From: Epiperipatus broadwayi
Lineage: Eukaryota > Onychophora > Udeonychophora > Euonychophora > Peripatidae
Length of the DNA: 64,000 bases
Direction: 5' to 3'
Assembly: GCA_028023455.1 (NCBI GenBank)
Contig: JAQFVV010000111.1
Coordinates: 1,247,909-1,311,908, forward strand
This document shows, in pieces, positions 1 through 11,590 of the stretch. The first letter of the stretch is position 1; every line of letters starts with the position of its first letter. Both the position numbers and the translations under genes were made by a program. The notes beneath the pieces are model-generated. The model was not told where the DNA came from, searched no databases, and saw only the letters and a list, made by a program, of their open reading frames with translations.

Positions 1-540
1 AATGACATATTTATATTAAAAAATTTTTTTTTTCTTCTCTTAAATTTTTTTAATGAGTTGAGCAATACAAATATGCATGATTTCATTTATTAAAATACTC
101 AATTATAAATGCACAAAAGATAATGTTTCAATAAAATAGAATACCTAATCTAATTCTACATATATGTATGCTGCATAATTAGAATTTATTTAAGGATTAG
201 ATGGAAAGCACATTAGCAATTACTTATTATCACCATAGGACAATTTTCATTTATGCATAGACATATATATTTATAAATAAAAATAGAAAGATGTCATGAT
301 ACAATGGTTAATCATCTATTTTAAATCATGGCCTGGTGTTGCTTCTGGGTAAAAATTTTGTCTTTTGGGGTATTTGAAAATTTGTAAGCAAAGGAGATTT
401 CTTCAGATAGTTAATTCCAGAACTTATGCAAATAGACAACTAAACATTAAATAATAAATAAGTAAGTATCTAGCTCTTATTAGCCACAAGTGCCTGGTAT
501 AGGTTAATGAGGCCTTGAAACTCAAAATGCACGGATCCCA
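1..540. other. Intron sequence without recognisable features
   Basis: AT-rich sequence with homopolymer runs. I see no exon, RNA gene or repeat family here. It lies downstream (in gene orientation) of the last PTPN9 exon seen, so it is probably intronic. Confidence 0.5.
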
Positions 541-770
541 TTCAGCTTTGTCACTTATGGTTCTCAGACATTATATCATCATCATCAACCATTATCAATC
601 CCCTGCTGGATGAAGGTCTCTCCAAGTTCAATCCATCTTTTCCTATCTTTAGCTTCTCTTCTCCACATCACACCTGCACACTTTCTTATTTCATCCATCC
701 ATCTCACATGTGGTCTCTTTCTGGGTCTTTTACAATCTTTTACAATCTCTTGGAATCCGGTTTAAAATTT
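541..770 (-). pseudogene. RTE-type LINE, 3' end fragment
   Basis: Read on the minus strand, this segment matches the last ~200 bp of the longer RTE copy at 25080-25265. Shared features are the stretch encoding a basic tail (arginine/lysine with proline, then a HVRWM-like motif), the GGAGAGACCTTCAT block and the terminal (GAT)n tail, seen here on the plus strand as ATCATCATCATC at 576-587. Such a microsatellite-like tail is typical of RTE elements. Only the 3' end is present, as expected for a 5'-truncated retroposed copy. No complete frame remains. Confidence 0.75.
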
Positions 771-2262
771 CAATTTTCCATCTATTATCATCTCTTCTAG
801 CAATATGTCCAGCCCAACTCCACTTCAGTCTTTTAATTTTTTCAATGAGACATTATATATGCCCTGCCAAATGACAAACATTCAACTATTTGATTTTAAG
901 CTAAAACAAGAAAATAAAACATTAAGAACTCATTATCTAAAAATAACTAGATATTTGTCAAGAGTGCTGAAGAGGCCTTTGTTACTTTTTTAATCTTTAG
1001 ATACACACACACACACCAATTTATATATTTGTCAGTGAAAGTCAAAACAATTTTTCTAAAAAGAATTTGACTTTCAAAATAATATATACACAAACTTTAT
1101 TTAGTAAAAATAAAAACGAAATATAAGATTACTTTTGTTATCCATTTTGAAAAATAAAGATTATTAAATGTGAAGATAATAATACAATGATGAATATAAA
1201 AAAATATAATTGCATTTTAAACCGAACCGTTTAAGATAACTTTTTATATTGCAGACATAAATGATCAACTCTTAACTATTAATATAATTTACTTCATTAC
1301 AGATTTTCAGAACAATTATAATTAAACCACAGAAAAAGAGATATCAATGTATTGCATATATATACACACACACAGCAGTTTATCTGGAGAAGAGAATTGA
1401 AATTTTTAAAAATTTACATAGAAGTTAAAATATGCATACAACTTTAGCAATAGTAAGATTTTTATTTAATATATTAATAGACTTACTAAATATAATATGT
1501 CGATTCCTCCCCAGTACCATTTATTAGCAAACACAAACATCTGTAGGATCACAACCCCCTCCCCCATCATCTCTTTTTTTTTTTTTTTTTGGTAGTCTTC
1601 TTTTCAATAATCAGATAAAAAAAATTCAATTTTATCAAGACAGACAGAAATGTCTTTAATATAGAATATGATAGATCTTTATGTGACAATAAGATGTAAC
1701 AATTATCATCAATTGGTACTATTCATTATTTTGATTTTCAATTGGTTATTTGTACAAGTATCTTTAAAAAAAAAAAAAAAAGCTTCTTTTAAAAAATATC
1801 TCATTTTTTTAAAACGGTAGCAATTTTAAAAGATTAGTGATGTCCTAAGCTATACCATCTAAGGGTAATATAATAATATTTACACTAAAAATTTATTGTA
1901 TAGAGTTTATTCATTATATAATATTATGTTTTAACTTAAAATACAATTAATGTGCTTATCTAATTTTCATGCAAGTACCCTTTATAAGCCAATCAATGTT
2001 TTCATTTATGATATATCCAAAGAAAATATTTTTATCATTAATGACCATAATTAAAAACATATTTTGATCATATATGGTAACAAAATGCATTAATACTAAA
2101 TTTTAAAATACAGACATTAGATAAAATATGTTCATACAATCAATTTTAGATTAAAATTCTAATGAACATTATTTTGCCTGCAGCTAAAAATGCAATCATC
2201 ACAGTTGTAAGTTATTTTGATGGTAAAGGGGGGAAAAATGATTTCATGCATTATGTAGTTAA
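771..2262. other. Intron sequence, no gene
   Basis: AT-rich sequence with short (CA)n tracts near 1003-1016 and 1361-1373 and a T(20) run near 1568-1590. No coding exon or repeat family is recognised. Confidence 0.5.
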
Positions 2263-2362
2263 TAAATAACTTTATAATATATAGGGTATATGAGCACAGA
2301 CTTTCACATGACTCACCACTCTCCACACTATACATTTGAACATATATATGTTGAAAAGATAA

Positions 2363-2421
2363 AAAATCACCAACATACGCATTTCATGCTAAACCAGCAA
2401 TCATTAGTTGGTCCAAATTAC
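2363..2421 (-). ncRNA. Degenerate hammerhead ribozyme, family 2
   Basis: Minus-strand counterpart of the motif at 2659-2717 in the left arm of the same fold-back. Stem II (TTGCT/AGCAT), the GAAA box and most of stem I (ACCAA with TTGGT) are retained. The core reads CTAATGA instead of CTGATGA, so invariant G5 is lost and cleavage is not expected. The stem III palindrome is also damaged (ATGCGTAT). It is useful as an independent copy for reconstructing the family consensus. Confidence 0.5.
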
Positions 2422-2658
2422 CATCTCTACACATATATGCTATAAGTGCTCAGATATATATTAAAATACCCAAATCTAATACTTTAATGGACAGGCTTTA
2501 ATCTACTCTACACTCCAACTCTTTAACCGTCCATACAATTGAAAATCTGATGATGGACGGTTGAAGAGTTGGAGTAGATTAAAGCATGTCCATTAAAGTA
2601 TTAGATTTGGCTATTTTAATATATATCTGAGCACTTTTAGCATATATGTGTAGAGATG

Positions 2659-2717
2659 GTAATCTGGACCAACTGATGATTGCTGGTTTAGCATGAAATA
2701 CGTATATTGGTGATTAT
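2659..2717 (+). ncRNA. Candidate type I hammerhead ribozyme, family 2
   Basis: The core CTGATGA is at 2673-2679 and GAAA at 2695-2698. Stem II is TGCT/AGCA (2681-2684 with 2690-2693) around a five-base loop, with a U-U mismatch at its base. Stem III is ATAC/GTAT (2698-2705), a loopless palindrome. Cleavage is predicted after A2706. Stem I pairs ACCAA (2668-2672) with TTGGT (2707-2711) and then, across a TGG bulge, GTAATC (2659-2664) with GATTAT (2712-2717). Every helix was checked base by base. Loopless short stem III is known from dimer-active hammerheads of newt satellite RNA and metazoan retrozymes. Activity is inferred, not shown. Confidence 0.72.
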
Positions 2718-2876
2718 TTATCTTTTCAACATATATGTGTTCAAGTGTATCAATGTTATGAGATAGTGTGGAGAGTGGTGGGTCATGTGAAAGTCTGTGC
2801 TCATATACCCTATATATTACATATATAGACACAGGTATATAATAAGCCTGTGTTTCAATTATTAAATAACTTTATA

Positions 2877-5200
2877 TAATCAAAGGTTATTACTGCATAG
2901 GTAAAAATATTTATTTATTCAATTTTAAATAAATAATCTTATAATTTGTTTCTATCATATTCAAAATAAATATGATTTTGATTGTAAACAAAAAAAATAC
3001 AACATTGGTAAAAACAAAACAAAAAAAATTTAAATTCTTACATTATTAAAATTACAGTAATAAATTATAAATTACATTCTTAAATCTAATTTTTATTTAA
3101 TTTGATTGCATTTATATACAAAAACAAATTCGCAAATTGTTCTTTTAAAAAAAACCAGTTGAAAAAAAAATTCAAAGTTTTATTGGTTAGATATTACAAA
3201 AAAGAAATAAAATAATAATAATAGAACATAAAGCATAATAAAAATATTTTTTCAAATGTAGAATTGTATTATTTATTTATTTATTTTTTCTAGTGCTTTA
3301 TTTTAATTTAATGAATCTTGATTCAGAGAATATCATTCTCTGGACACATAAAAAACAAAATTATAGCTACTGAAATGTTTTTATACAATATATTTACCCA
3401 CAAATTAGAAGTTTATTATTATTATTACTGTTTTTCGGTTTAAAATATTATTATTATTACTGTTTTTCGGTTTTTATATATTTTGAATTTAAAGTAATGA
3501 ATTAATTTTTCCCCCATAGGAATTCATTATAATTGCTTATTTTTTATGCAAGATTTTTAATTTACAAGGTATATGCTAAATCTAACTTGAAATAACAAAA
3601 ACAAAATTATTTAAATTTAAAAAAAAAAGGAAAAAGGGGAGTGGGGGGGGGGTGGTGGTAGTTGAAAAGTTTTCTAATCTATTTAATTAATGATCTATTC
3701 TGGAAAAAAAAAGGTAGAGTCAAACAATTAGATAAAGATGAAATAAAATTTGTAGGATCAAAAGATATAAAAAATATTCAAAATGATTAGTTGCTTGTGA
3801 GGTCACTTTGAGCATGGAAAGTAATAGATTTAGCTTTAATTCAAGACCTTTAGATCAACAGTCTATCATTCTTCACCGGACTAGGTATATACATATTAAC
3901 GGTGCAAAAACAAATTCAATTTATTATCCCATATTAAATCCAGTCTTTTCTTTGGATATTTTAATAGCGCTGAAAAATTTCCTGATAACTTTTACTTCAG
4001 TTTATTCACATAGACATCATACGTATAACAGCAAGATTGTATCCAATCATTGGCTTATTTGTTTCTATTGATAAAAACATAAATAAATAGAAATAATGAT
4101 TACAATTCTTTTTTTTAAATGCACAATTCACTTAAATATCTACCAAGTCATTTTTACTCTTTTATTTATTTCTTCTGTATCTTCAATAATATTAAGTAAT
4201 TTGTATGAAAATAATGCCTCATGGGATTCATTGCCGTTGTAGTAGTGGACATAGAGCAATAAGTTGCAGAATCGATTCTCGGTTGTTTCGTGTAAATAAA
4301 AAGATGGCTCAGTTCAGTTTAATTGATAGAATCATTAAAAACTCCTAGCTACCATTAGGGTCCTAGATTGTCAGTATGATTTCCTGAAAAATTAATTGTA
4401 CAATCACTTAGTGTAAAAATAATTTGATGACTTCACCATTTATTATAACACTTACATCTTATTACAATCCATATTCATATGGTATATGCTTACCAATAGA
4501 ATCTATAAAATGTAGATTATTCTTCAAATAATTTTTGAAAAATGGCTCCTCAAAAGGTATTCTCTGAATTATAACTAGCCTTTGTATTTAACTTTATTAT
4601 TGTGATAGTAATATATACTTTAATAACGATATCATCAACACTGGCCATTTCAACTCTTTAGATTTTTTAAAGTATCAATCAAATGTACATGTAAATTAGA
4701 TATTAATATTTTCGTAATTGTGAAACAAAATCACCAAATTTATAAGAAAATTAATGAAATGTATATTCTGTAAACTGGTTAATAATAAAAACACAAACGA
4801 GTTATTTCAGCTGTTCATTTAAAAATAAAAACCCACTTGCAATTTTATCCAAATCAAAGAGAAATAATTCGCTCTATCATAATCAAAATTTATAAATTCA
4901 TAATTATCAAACTTTTAATACAAAATCCCAGTTGAAATACAAAAATTCAAGCCTCTTACATAGAGGATTTAAAATTTCTACAAAATTTACATTAAAAAAA
5001 AAAAAAATCACTTTTTTTTTTTTTTTTTGCTGACTAAGTATAACTATTATTATTATTATTATTTTTTTAAAAAAAATTGTAATACATAGCAAAATTACAA
5101 TATTTGCAATTCTTTACTACCATAATATGACAAGTTAAATCATTAAAATATCACATTATTATTACTTATACAATACAGATTATGTAAGCATACAAAGTTG
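2877..5200. other. Intron sequence, no gene; minor direct repeat
   Basis: AT-rich sequence. A ~32-bp unit ending in TTACTGTTTTTCGG occurs twice in tandem around 3414-3472. A G-rich tract lies at 3637-3660. The open frame at 3808-4071 (87 codons) has no recognisable domain or splice context and looks like chance. Confidence 0.5.
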
Positions 5201-5204
5201 TTCT

Positions 5205-5605
5205 ATGTAATGTTTTAGTGGTTTAATATCAATCCTAACCAAAGAATGTTGATGATTATAGTTATTAAAAAACCAAGTACACCAAAATGTATAGATACTG
5301 AACTGGGTTCAGATCTGTATGACTATATAAGCAAATAAGCTTAGATTAAAATATTATTATATTTTCATTTTGGGTTCATAATAGTTAACTAAAAAAGTAA
5401 AAGATAGCTGCTGGGGATTGCATTAGATGCAAAAATCTAGGTTCAGAGCTCTCAGATCCAAGATCTATCACTAATGAAAATAACAAGCTAGCATTAGAAA
5501 GTGATTTTGATGTAGAAATCTTCTACTTCTATCATCCATTGATAAGTATGGCTTGCACTGGGTGGCATTACTGTATGGAGAGAGTTGCTACTGTTTTAAT
5601 ATTTG
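5205..5605 (+). mobile_element. Hammerhead family 1 element, degenerate single unit
   Basis: This single plus-oriented unit aligns along its length with the plus arm of the element at 22844-23593. Matches include the segment after TTTAGTGGTTTAA, the ACCAAAATGTAT..GGTACTGAA..GTTCAGA region, GACTATATAAGC, the GCTGGGG..TTGCATTAGAT block, CTCTCAGATCCAAG and the terminal TGGCTTGCACTGGGTGGCA..ACTGTATGGAGAG. The hammerhead position (around 5466-5515) is heavily mutated (ACTAATGAAAATAACAAG), so this is the oldest or most decayed copy. No inverted piece and no convincing flanking duplication are seen. Confidence 0.7.
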
Positions 5606-5753
5606 AAAAGTTATGATAAAGAAAAAAATAGTTAATCAAGTTAATAAAACGCAAAACACTTTACAATATCAGCAACTATTTTATGAAAAATGCAAGTCAG
5701 TTCTACCACATTCTTAGATGCACTGAATTACATATATAGTTCTTAGTGTTACA

Positions 5754-7055
5754 TGCAGGGTATCCAGTTGTGTTAGAAAAAATCTGTTTAAAAAGTATTA
5801 GAAAGTTTAAGTAAAATTATTTAGTAACTCTTCAACACAATAACTTAATAATTTTTCAAAACTTTAAAAATATTTCTTTTTCAGAATTATGTGATCCATG
5901 GCTTCAATTGAAGAAAAAGTAAACTGTGTCCTTTGGTTGGTTGAACTGAAATCTACTGCTGCTGTACAAAGCAAGTTTAGAATTGAATACAGTAAAAAAC
6001 CATCTCACAGGAACTCTATTGCCAAATGGATGAAAAATTTCAAAGAGATAGGTTCAATCCATCATAAGCCATGATCCAGTAAGTCATATGTCAGCGAAGA
6101 AAGTGTAGCATCCATAGAACAACCCTTTAAGGTTAAGTCCAAGAAAGTCATTAAGATGAGCATCACTAGAGTTGAAGCTTTCAAAGTCCACTGTTCATAA
6201 ACTTCTGTGAAAAGACTTCACATGAAACCTTACAAAATTCATTGCATCAAATGTTGTTAGAAGAGGACTATCGTGTATGGCTAACTTTCTGTCACCAATT
6301 CAATGAAAAACTTGGCAACGATGATGCATTTGTGATAAGTTTCATGTTCTCTGATGAAGCAACATTTCACATTAATAGCAAGGTCAACAGACTAATTGCT
6401 GGATTTGGAAAACTGAAAACTCAAATGATGCTACTGAACATGAAAGAGACTCTCATAAACTTAATGTCTGGGAAAAAATGAAATCATGGGGTCATTTTTT
6501 TTTAAGGTTGTGTTATTAATGGTGACATCTACTTAGATATGCTGCAGAATTACTTTACTCCTCAGCTAGAACAATTAAGATTGAAAGATGATACAGTATT
6601 TTAACAAGATGGAACTCCTTGCCATATTGCTCTGCATGTTAGACAGCTTCTAAATCAGCAATTTCCTAACAGATGGATTGGAAGAAGTGGTTATTTTCTT
6701 GGCCTCCATATTCGCCAGACTTGATTTCATTAATTTTTTTTATGAGAATATGTGAAAACAATAGTGTATGCAACCAAACCTCTATCATTAGAAGACTTGA
6801 AAATTAAAATAACTAATGTGATTTCAGGCATTACTGTAAATCAATTGGCAAATGTTTTTAGAGAACTACAAAATCATATTACCCTTTGTATTACTAACGA
6901 TAATGGACATATGGAAACTTAACAAAATACAATAAAACAACAAAAAATATATAGATTTTCTAATTTCCAATACATTCTACATAACTTCTTTATCACAAAT
7001 ACTAATAAAGTTATAATTTTTTTAAAATTGCACGTGGACTTTATGGACACCCTGT
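5754..7055 (+). mobile_element. Mariner-type DNA transposon, near full length, inactive
   Basis: The element is about 1.3 kb, the usual mariner length. It is bounded by imperfect terminal inverted repeats: TGCAGGGTATCC at 5754-5765 and the reverse complement of TACAGGGTGTCC at 7044-7055. A decayed IS630-Tc1-mariner transposase lies between them (separate entry). Its left end sits about 150 bp from a hammerhead family 1 copy, with no sign that either was inserted into the other. Confidence 0.78.
5898..6921 (+). pseudogene. Mariner-family transposase pseudogene
   Basis: The frame opens MASIEEKVNCVLWLVELKST at 5898, a helix-turn-helix region with an SIAKWMKNF-type segment, and stops near 6073. 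The middle keeps FSDEATFHINSKVNR (about 6346-6390), whose aspartate is the first catalytic D. Next come YLDMLQNYFTPQLEQL, then QDGTPCHIA with the second catalytic D, RWIGRSG, and, after a frameshift, WPPYSPDL with the third D about 37 residues after the second. This matches the DDD triad of the IS630-Tc1-mariner superfamily. Several stops and frameshifts break the frame, so no active enzyme can be made. The same group is common in arthropods, which hints at but does not prove the host. Confidence 0.85.
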
Positions 7056-7629
7056 ATTTGAATCCAGTAATAATTTTTTTTTTCTTAAAAAAAAGAAAAT
7101 GATCAAATGTTTAAAGTAATAACAAATAGATAGATTAGCTGCTCAGATAATTGTGAGATATTTTAGCAACAGAAATGACAGGGTCTGATATTATATAATT
7201 CAGAAATATTTAGATTTCAAGACCATACTCAATTTAGTATGCTTTTCTTTATTAGTCACCAAAAAATTAAATATAACACTGATTGGGGGGTGATGCAAAC
7301 AATTCAAATGTTGTTAAAAAAAAATTATAACATAATACAAACATTTAAAATTATATGGATCATAAATTAGCTGTAATTAAGCTGAGCAACAGAGTAGCAT
7401 ATTACATTAACAAAAGATAAATGATCTTTAGTCATTGGTCAAAGTTACTTGCACAGATCTTTATATTATAGCTGTGTATATTCTTGGTTAGCTATTATTA
7501 AAGCTTATGATTATAATTTTATTAACAAATTAGTGGTTTTAAAATAGGTTTCTAAAAAATAAAAGCAAATAGAAAGTAAATTGTTTTTATTAAATTGTAT
7601 ATTTTTATTATGTGAGAATTAAGGAAAAA
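7056..7629. other. Intron sequence, no feature recognised
   Basis: AT-rich sequence with A/T runs. No coding or repeat signature is seen. Confidence 0.45.
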
Positions 7630-8035
7630 AATAATTAAATGCTATGAGTGGAGTGTACTATTGTATGGTTGAAAAACATGGACAATGACTAATAAAATTA
7701 GAACCAGTTTGGAAGCCTCTGAGATGTTGTCATGGAGAAGAATGGTAAAAATCAATTGGATGAATAAAATAACAAAGAGTAAATGAAGAAAGATTGATTG
7801 ATTGAGGAAAGTAGAAATAGAAAAAGAAATCGGATTAGACATATATCAAGAAGAAAGTATAGTTTAATGAAAAATATTTTGGAGGTAATAGTGAGTGGAA
7901 ATAAGATGAGAGAATGGAAAAGATTGACATTGTTGGATGATATGAGATGGAAGAATTATGTGGAATTGAAGAATTGGGCAATGAAGAAAATGGGGTGGAA
8001 AATAAATGAATTGATGACATGATCTCCGGACATGT
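7630..8035 (+). pseudogene. LINE ORF2 C-terminal fragment
   Basis: In broken frames the segment encodes LLYG-stop-KTWTM, then LEASEMLSWRRMVKINWM, and later LLDDMRWKNYVELKNWAM and MGWKINELMT. This is the conserved tail after the reverse transcriptase domain of many non-LTR elements (a LLYGxETWT motif, then a WRRM.KI.W motif, then a region rich in R/K and W). The coding tail ends at 8022, and similarity appears to stop shortly after at GATGACATG. It differs from the RTE family elsewhere in the window, so it is a second LINE family. At least three frame breaks are visible. Confidence 0.65.
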
Positions 8036-9800
8036 CATCGGTTAGAATACTATTGATGATTTTTATTATAATATTACATAATTTCCTTTTGTAATCATTT
8101 ATTTATACTTATAAAATTAATTATTTCGATTGAATAATAATATATCATCAATAAAACTAGAATTAATCAACCACCAAACAGTTTTCATTTTTTAATTAAA
8201 AAAAGATTAAATTTTTTTTTTTTTTTAATACCTCGTTTTTATGAGATAATATTTAACACTTTTATCAAAATGTTAAATCTATAATGCATTTATTTCTTCG
8301 TATAGGGTCTTGATCCCCCCCTCCCCAGATATTTAAATCACAAAAATATTTTGTGAAAATAAAAAAGTGAGAAAGAGATGAAAAATGAATCAAATTAAAA
8401 GAATACCATTATAGTGAAGGGGGGGGGGATCTAAACATATGATTTTCAATATAATTATTATTAACAGTCATGATTAATAATAATTAAGAACATAAATACA
8501 TCAACTTATGTTATTATTTTTTGTTTATTGTGGTTTACAAGACTAGCATCAACAACTGTTTAAATCGTCATGTTGTCAAGAGAGATCTAAAAGCTTTAAA
8601 TAGCATAAAAGGATTATTTTATTCAATACAAATAACAAACAACAGCAAATTTATTAAAATAATTTTCTAATTAATAATTATTAAAACTTATTATTTTACA
8701 CAGCTTAAATGTTAACTCCTTTATCAAATTCGAAATATTAAGACAAATAAAAAGTTTATAGGCCTAGATTTTTTAGATTTTTTTTTTTTTTAGTTTGAGG
8801 AGTGGAAGATATTTTAAGTGACACAAGTTAACCTTTGCAAGATCTCCCGTAGAGGATTCTTCTAAAATAAGTAGCTATACAATGCATTTACACACAAACT
8901 GATAGCCATATATATGAATGAGCCAACAATTAAAATACAGGCAAAATAATACTTCGAAGCCATTTAAAATATAAATGGATATTCTTATGTTAACGGTTAA
9001 TTTGACTTTTATAAATAAAAAAATTGACCACTAGCATATTGACGAGAACTATATTTATTATCTATAAGAGCCTTAAAATGATAAGGCATCCTTCCGGTTT
9101 TCTCAAAATTGGGTTGAAATTATAGCTGGGTAATATTTGAAACTTTTTCAAATTTTAATTTAACTGAATATTTTTCAGATACGAGGTCCATAACTAATAA
9201 AGTTAAAACATCCAATATTAATTAGTGAATGGGTCTTTAGTTATTCTTAGATGGATGGTAAAGGATGGTGAAAACAATCTAAACCTCTATCACCTAGCAA
9301 AAAAATGCCCCATCTTTCATTGTTCCTCTGTAACACTGGGGAAAGGGGGCTGTAGTGGATTGTTTAGAGACTTTTATTTATATGTAAAGATAGTTGAAAT
9401 TCTGAAATCTTCCCAATCACGAGAGATTGCACCTATAGATCAGATATATATTTTATTCTAGTAATGGATAGATATAATTTTCAGTAATTGTTTATCTTTT
9501 AAAATTAAAGATATTAACAATTGCTTTTATATCTCCACAGTCAGCATAATACATTAGATAAATGCAATTGCCTCCACAACAAATTGCAGCTAAATCAGTC
9601 TCTTCAAATGATCTTGGGTTTTTTAAAATTAATCAATGTTCCACATTCATTGTTTGATTTATACCTGGATGAATTACTATCATTTCAAATTGTTGGCTTC
9701 ACATCTCAAAACTCTCCGAATTTTAAATATTAACGTAATTGCCCTACCATTCTCAAACATCAATCAATTACTCTTCAAATTAAACTTATTCTCTCTACGA
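8036..9800. other. Intron sequence, no gene
   Basis: AT-rich sequence with G-run and C-run microsatellites (C-rich near 8312-8327, G(10) near 8419-8429). The short open frames at 9225-9461 and 9521-9733 show no known domain. Nothing else is supported. Confidence 0.45.
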
Positions 9801-10741
9801 TATACACCTGGGTCTCGTTTTACGCGATAGATTCCTCAGAAAACACGCGCAAAAGAAATCGTACAAAAATAGACATAACTTCCCTTGAAAAAGGGGGGAT
9901 ACGGACTGTGATTTTTCAAAAATCGCATAAAAGCAAAGCACCAACGTAAAATTACTTCAAAATTTGCACAAAAAAAAAATAAGGAAATAAAATATGACTA
10001 ATAAAAAATTTCAATTTGAAAAAAATTGATACAAGACAAACTTTTTTTAACTATAATATTTAATTTTATTCAAAACAATATATTTTTATGCATAATTTAC
10101 AGTACAATACTGTATGTAATTTACATTTTTTATACACGTTTTAATTATTATCGCTATTTGCCGATAAACAGGTTCGTTTGCAAACTGATAAAAAATCAGA
10201 TTCTTCACAAGAGGAAATACAACTAGCGCCAACTTCACTCTCATGTTGTTAATGGTTTTCTGGTGACAACGTAATTAGTAATTAATCTTTGAGACGATGA
10301 TTTTATTGTTTATGAAACTCGCGATATCCAGACATATAACCATTTAGCTCTCATTGGAATTTAAGAGCACGTTCGTGATTAGTGTCATTAATAAGAAAAT
10401 AATTTGCCAACTGATTAGAAATTAACACGCACAATGTTTGAACAAATTTACATTATAATCTTGTAAAATTTAATGTGTGTATACATAAAATGTGGAAATC
10501 ATGATTTTAATTTCATTATTGCATAAAATCTTACTATTATAAAGCGCTGAAAATATTGAAATTACTAAGATGAAAGTCGAATTCCAATAATGTGCTATTA
10601 CTTTCAATATGACGTAAGTGCGCGAAATTTATTATTTAAAGTAACAGCGCATTATCGGAGTTTGACTTCCGCAAAAAAAATAAATCGCATAACTTCAAAA
10701 TCATGTTAAATAAATCCGCGTAAAACGAGACCAGGTGTATA
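9801..10741. mobile_element. Non-autonomous DNA transposon with ~25-bp TIRs
   Basis: Left end TATACACCTGGGTCTCG.. (9801-9826) and right end (10717-10741) are inverted copies over about 25 bp, ending in ACGCG and differing by one inserted G on the left. The 941-bp interior has no transposase frame. If the outermost TA is read as target duplication this fits a Tc1/mariner-type MITE, but the TA could equally belong to the repeat. The interior keeps several CG-containing words (for example GCGCGAAATT near 10620), richer than its surroundings. Confidence 0.65.
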
Positions 10742-10887
10742 TTAATTAAATTTATAAATCTTGTATCTGCAGTATATATAATGAATTTAATAGGAATCAC
10801 TGAGGGTTAAATCATTAAATAAATAAACTCTGATTATAAAGTTATGATACTTTGTAAATTGTATAATGTAAAAAAAATCGATACTTT

Positions 10888-11092
10888 AGTACTTTTCTTG
10901 CTATGATGTATTACCCCAAAGAGGTACTACTCTAATCTTCCGATCTTTAAGATAATGTCTCCTAGTAATTTGCGGACAAAGTTAATTGCTAAAATTTGTC
11001 TGCAGATCACACGTGGAGATGTTACGTTAAAGATCGAAAGATTACAGCAGTATGTCTTCGGGATAATACATCATAGCAAGAAAAATACTAAA
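10888..11092. mobile_element. Hairpin MITE related to the 40443-42062 element
   Basis: The left part AGTACTTTTCTTGCTATG (10888-10905) is inverted at CATAGCAAGAAAAATACT (about 11075-11092). Between them the arms ATGTATTACCCC..TCTAATCTTCCGATCTTTAA and the inverted TTAAAGATCG..AGATTA..GATAATACAT form a long imperfect hairpin around a GCGGACAAA..TTTGTCTGC loop. The same internal hairpin, in a better state, is at 41850-42041, so the two belong to one family with differing termini. Confidence 0.65.
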
Positions 11093-11590
11093 GAAGCCAT
11101 CCGGTAGACATAGCAAGAATAATACTAAAGAAGACATAGCAACAATAATACTAAAGAAGCAATCTCATAGCAAGAAAAATACTAAAGAAGTCATCCAATA
11201 GACATAGCAAGAATAATACTAAAGAAGCCATCCGGTAGATATAGCAAGAATAATACTAAAGAAGCCATCTGGTAGACATAGCAAGAATAATACTAAAGAA
11301 GACATAGCAAGAATAATACTAAAGAAGCCATCTCATAGCAAGAAAAATACTAAAGAAGTCATCCGGTAGACACAGCAAGAATAATATTAAAGAAGAAAGC
11401 AAGAATAATACTAAAGAAGGAATCCAGTAGACATAACAAGAAAAATACTAAAGAAGCCATCTGTCAGACATAGCAAGAATAATGTTAAAGAAGCCATCCG
11501 GTAGACATAGCAAGAAAAATACTAAAGGAGCCACCCGGTAGACATAGCAAGAAAAATACTAAAGAAGCCATGTCATAGCAAGAAAAATGT
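11073..11590 (+). repeat. 37-bp tandem array derived from a MITE terminus
   Basis: There are about 14 units of CATAGCAAGAATAATACTAA followed by AGAAGCCATCCGGTAGA (37 bp). Shorter variants lack the GCCATCCGGTAGA part. The first unit coincides with the right terminal repeat of the MITE at 10888-11092, so the array appears to have grown from that terminus. Units differ by a few substitutions (AAAAAT/AATAAT, CCGG/CTGG/CCAG) and small deletions, as in a young minisatellite. Confidence 0.85.

Larger units (their letters stand above)
2263..2876. mobile_element. Retrozyme-like fold-back insertion, hammerhead family 2, copy A
   Basis: A 14-bp direct repeat, TAAATAACTTTATA, lies at 2263-2276 and 2863-2876 and brackets a 586-bp insertion. 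The interior is a long inverted repeat with arms of about 260 bp (about 2283-2535 and 2550-2822) closing on a short centre near 2536-2549. Each arm carries a hammerhead-like motif, intact on the plus strand (2659-2717) and mutated on the minus strand (2363-2421). The same family recurs at 47881-48662. The 14-bp duplication points to target-primed reverse transcription rather than a cut-and-paste transposase, and the head-to-head arrangement fits twin priming. The mobilising enzyme is not encoded; a PLE or RTE is the inferred helper. Confidence 0.75.

Noticed and set aside
2549-2560. CTGATGATGG at the centre of the family 2 fold-back
   Set aside because: Contains CTGATGA but has no stem II or GAAA box following; chance match.
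7835-8038. Minus-strand frame overlapping the LINE tail
   Set aside because: Antisense shadow of the LINE C-terminal fragment at 7630-8035.
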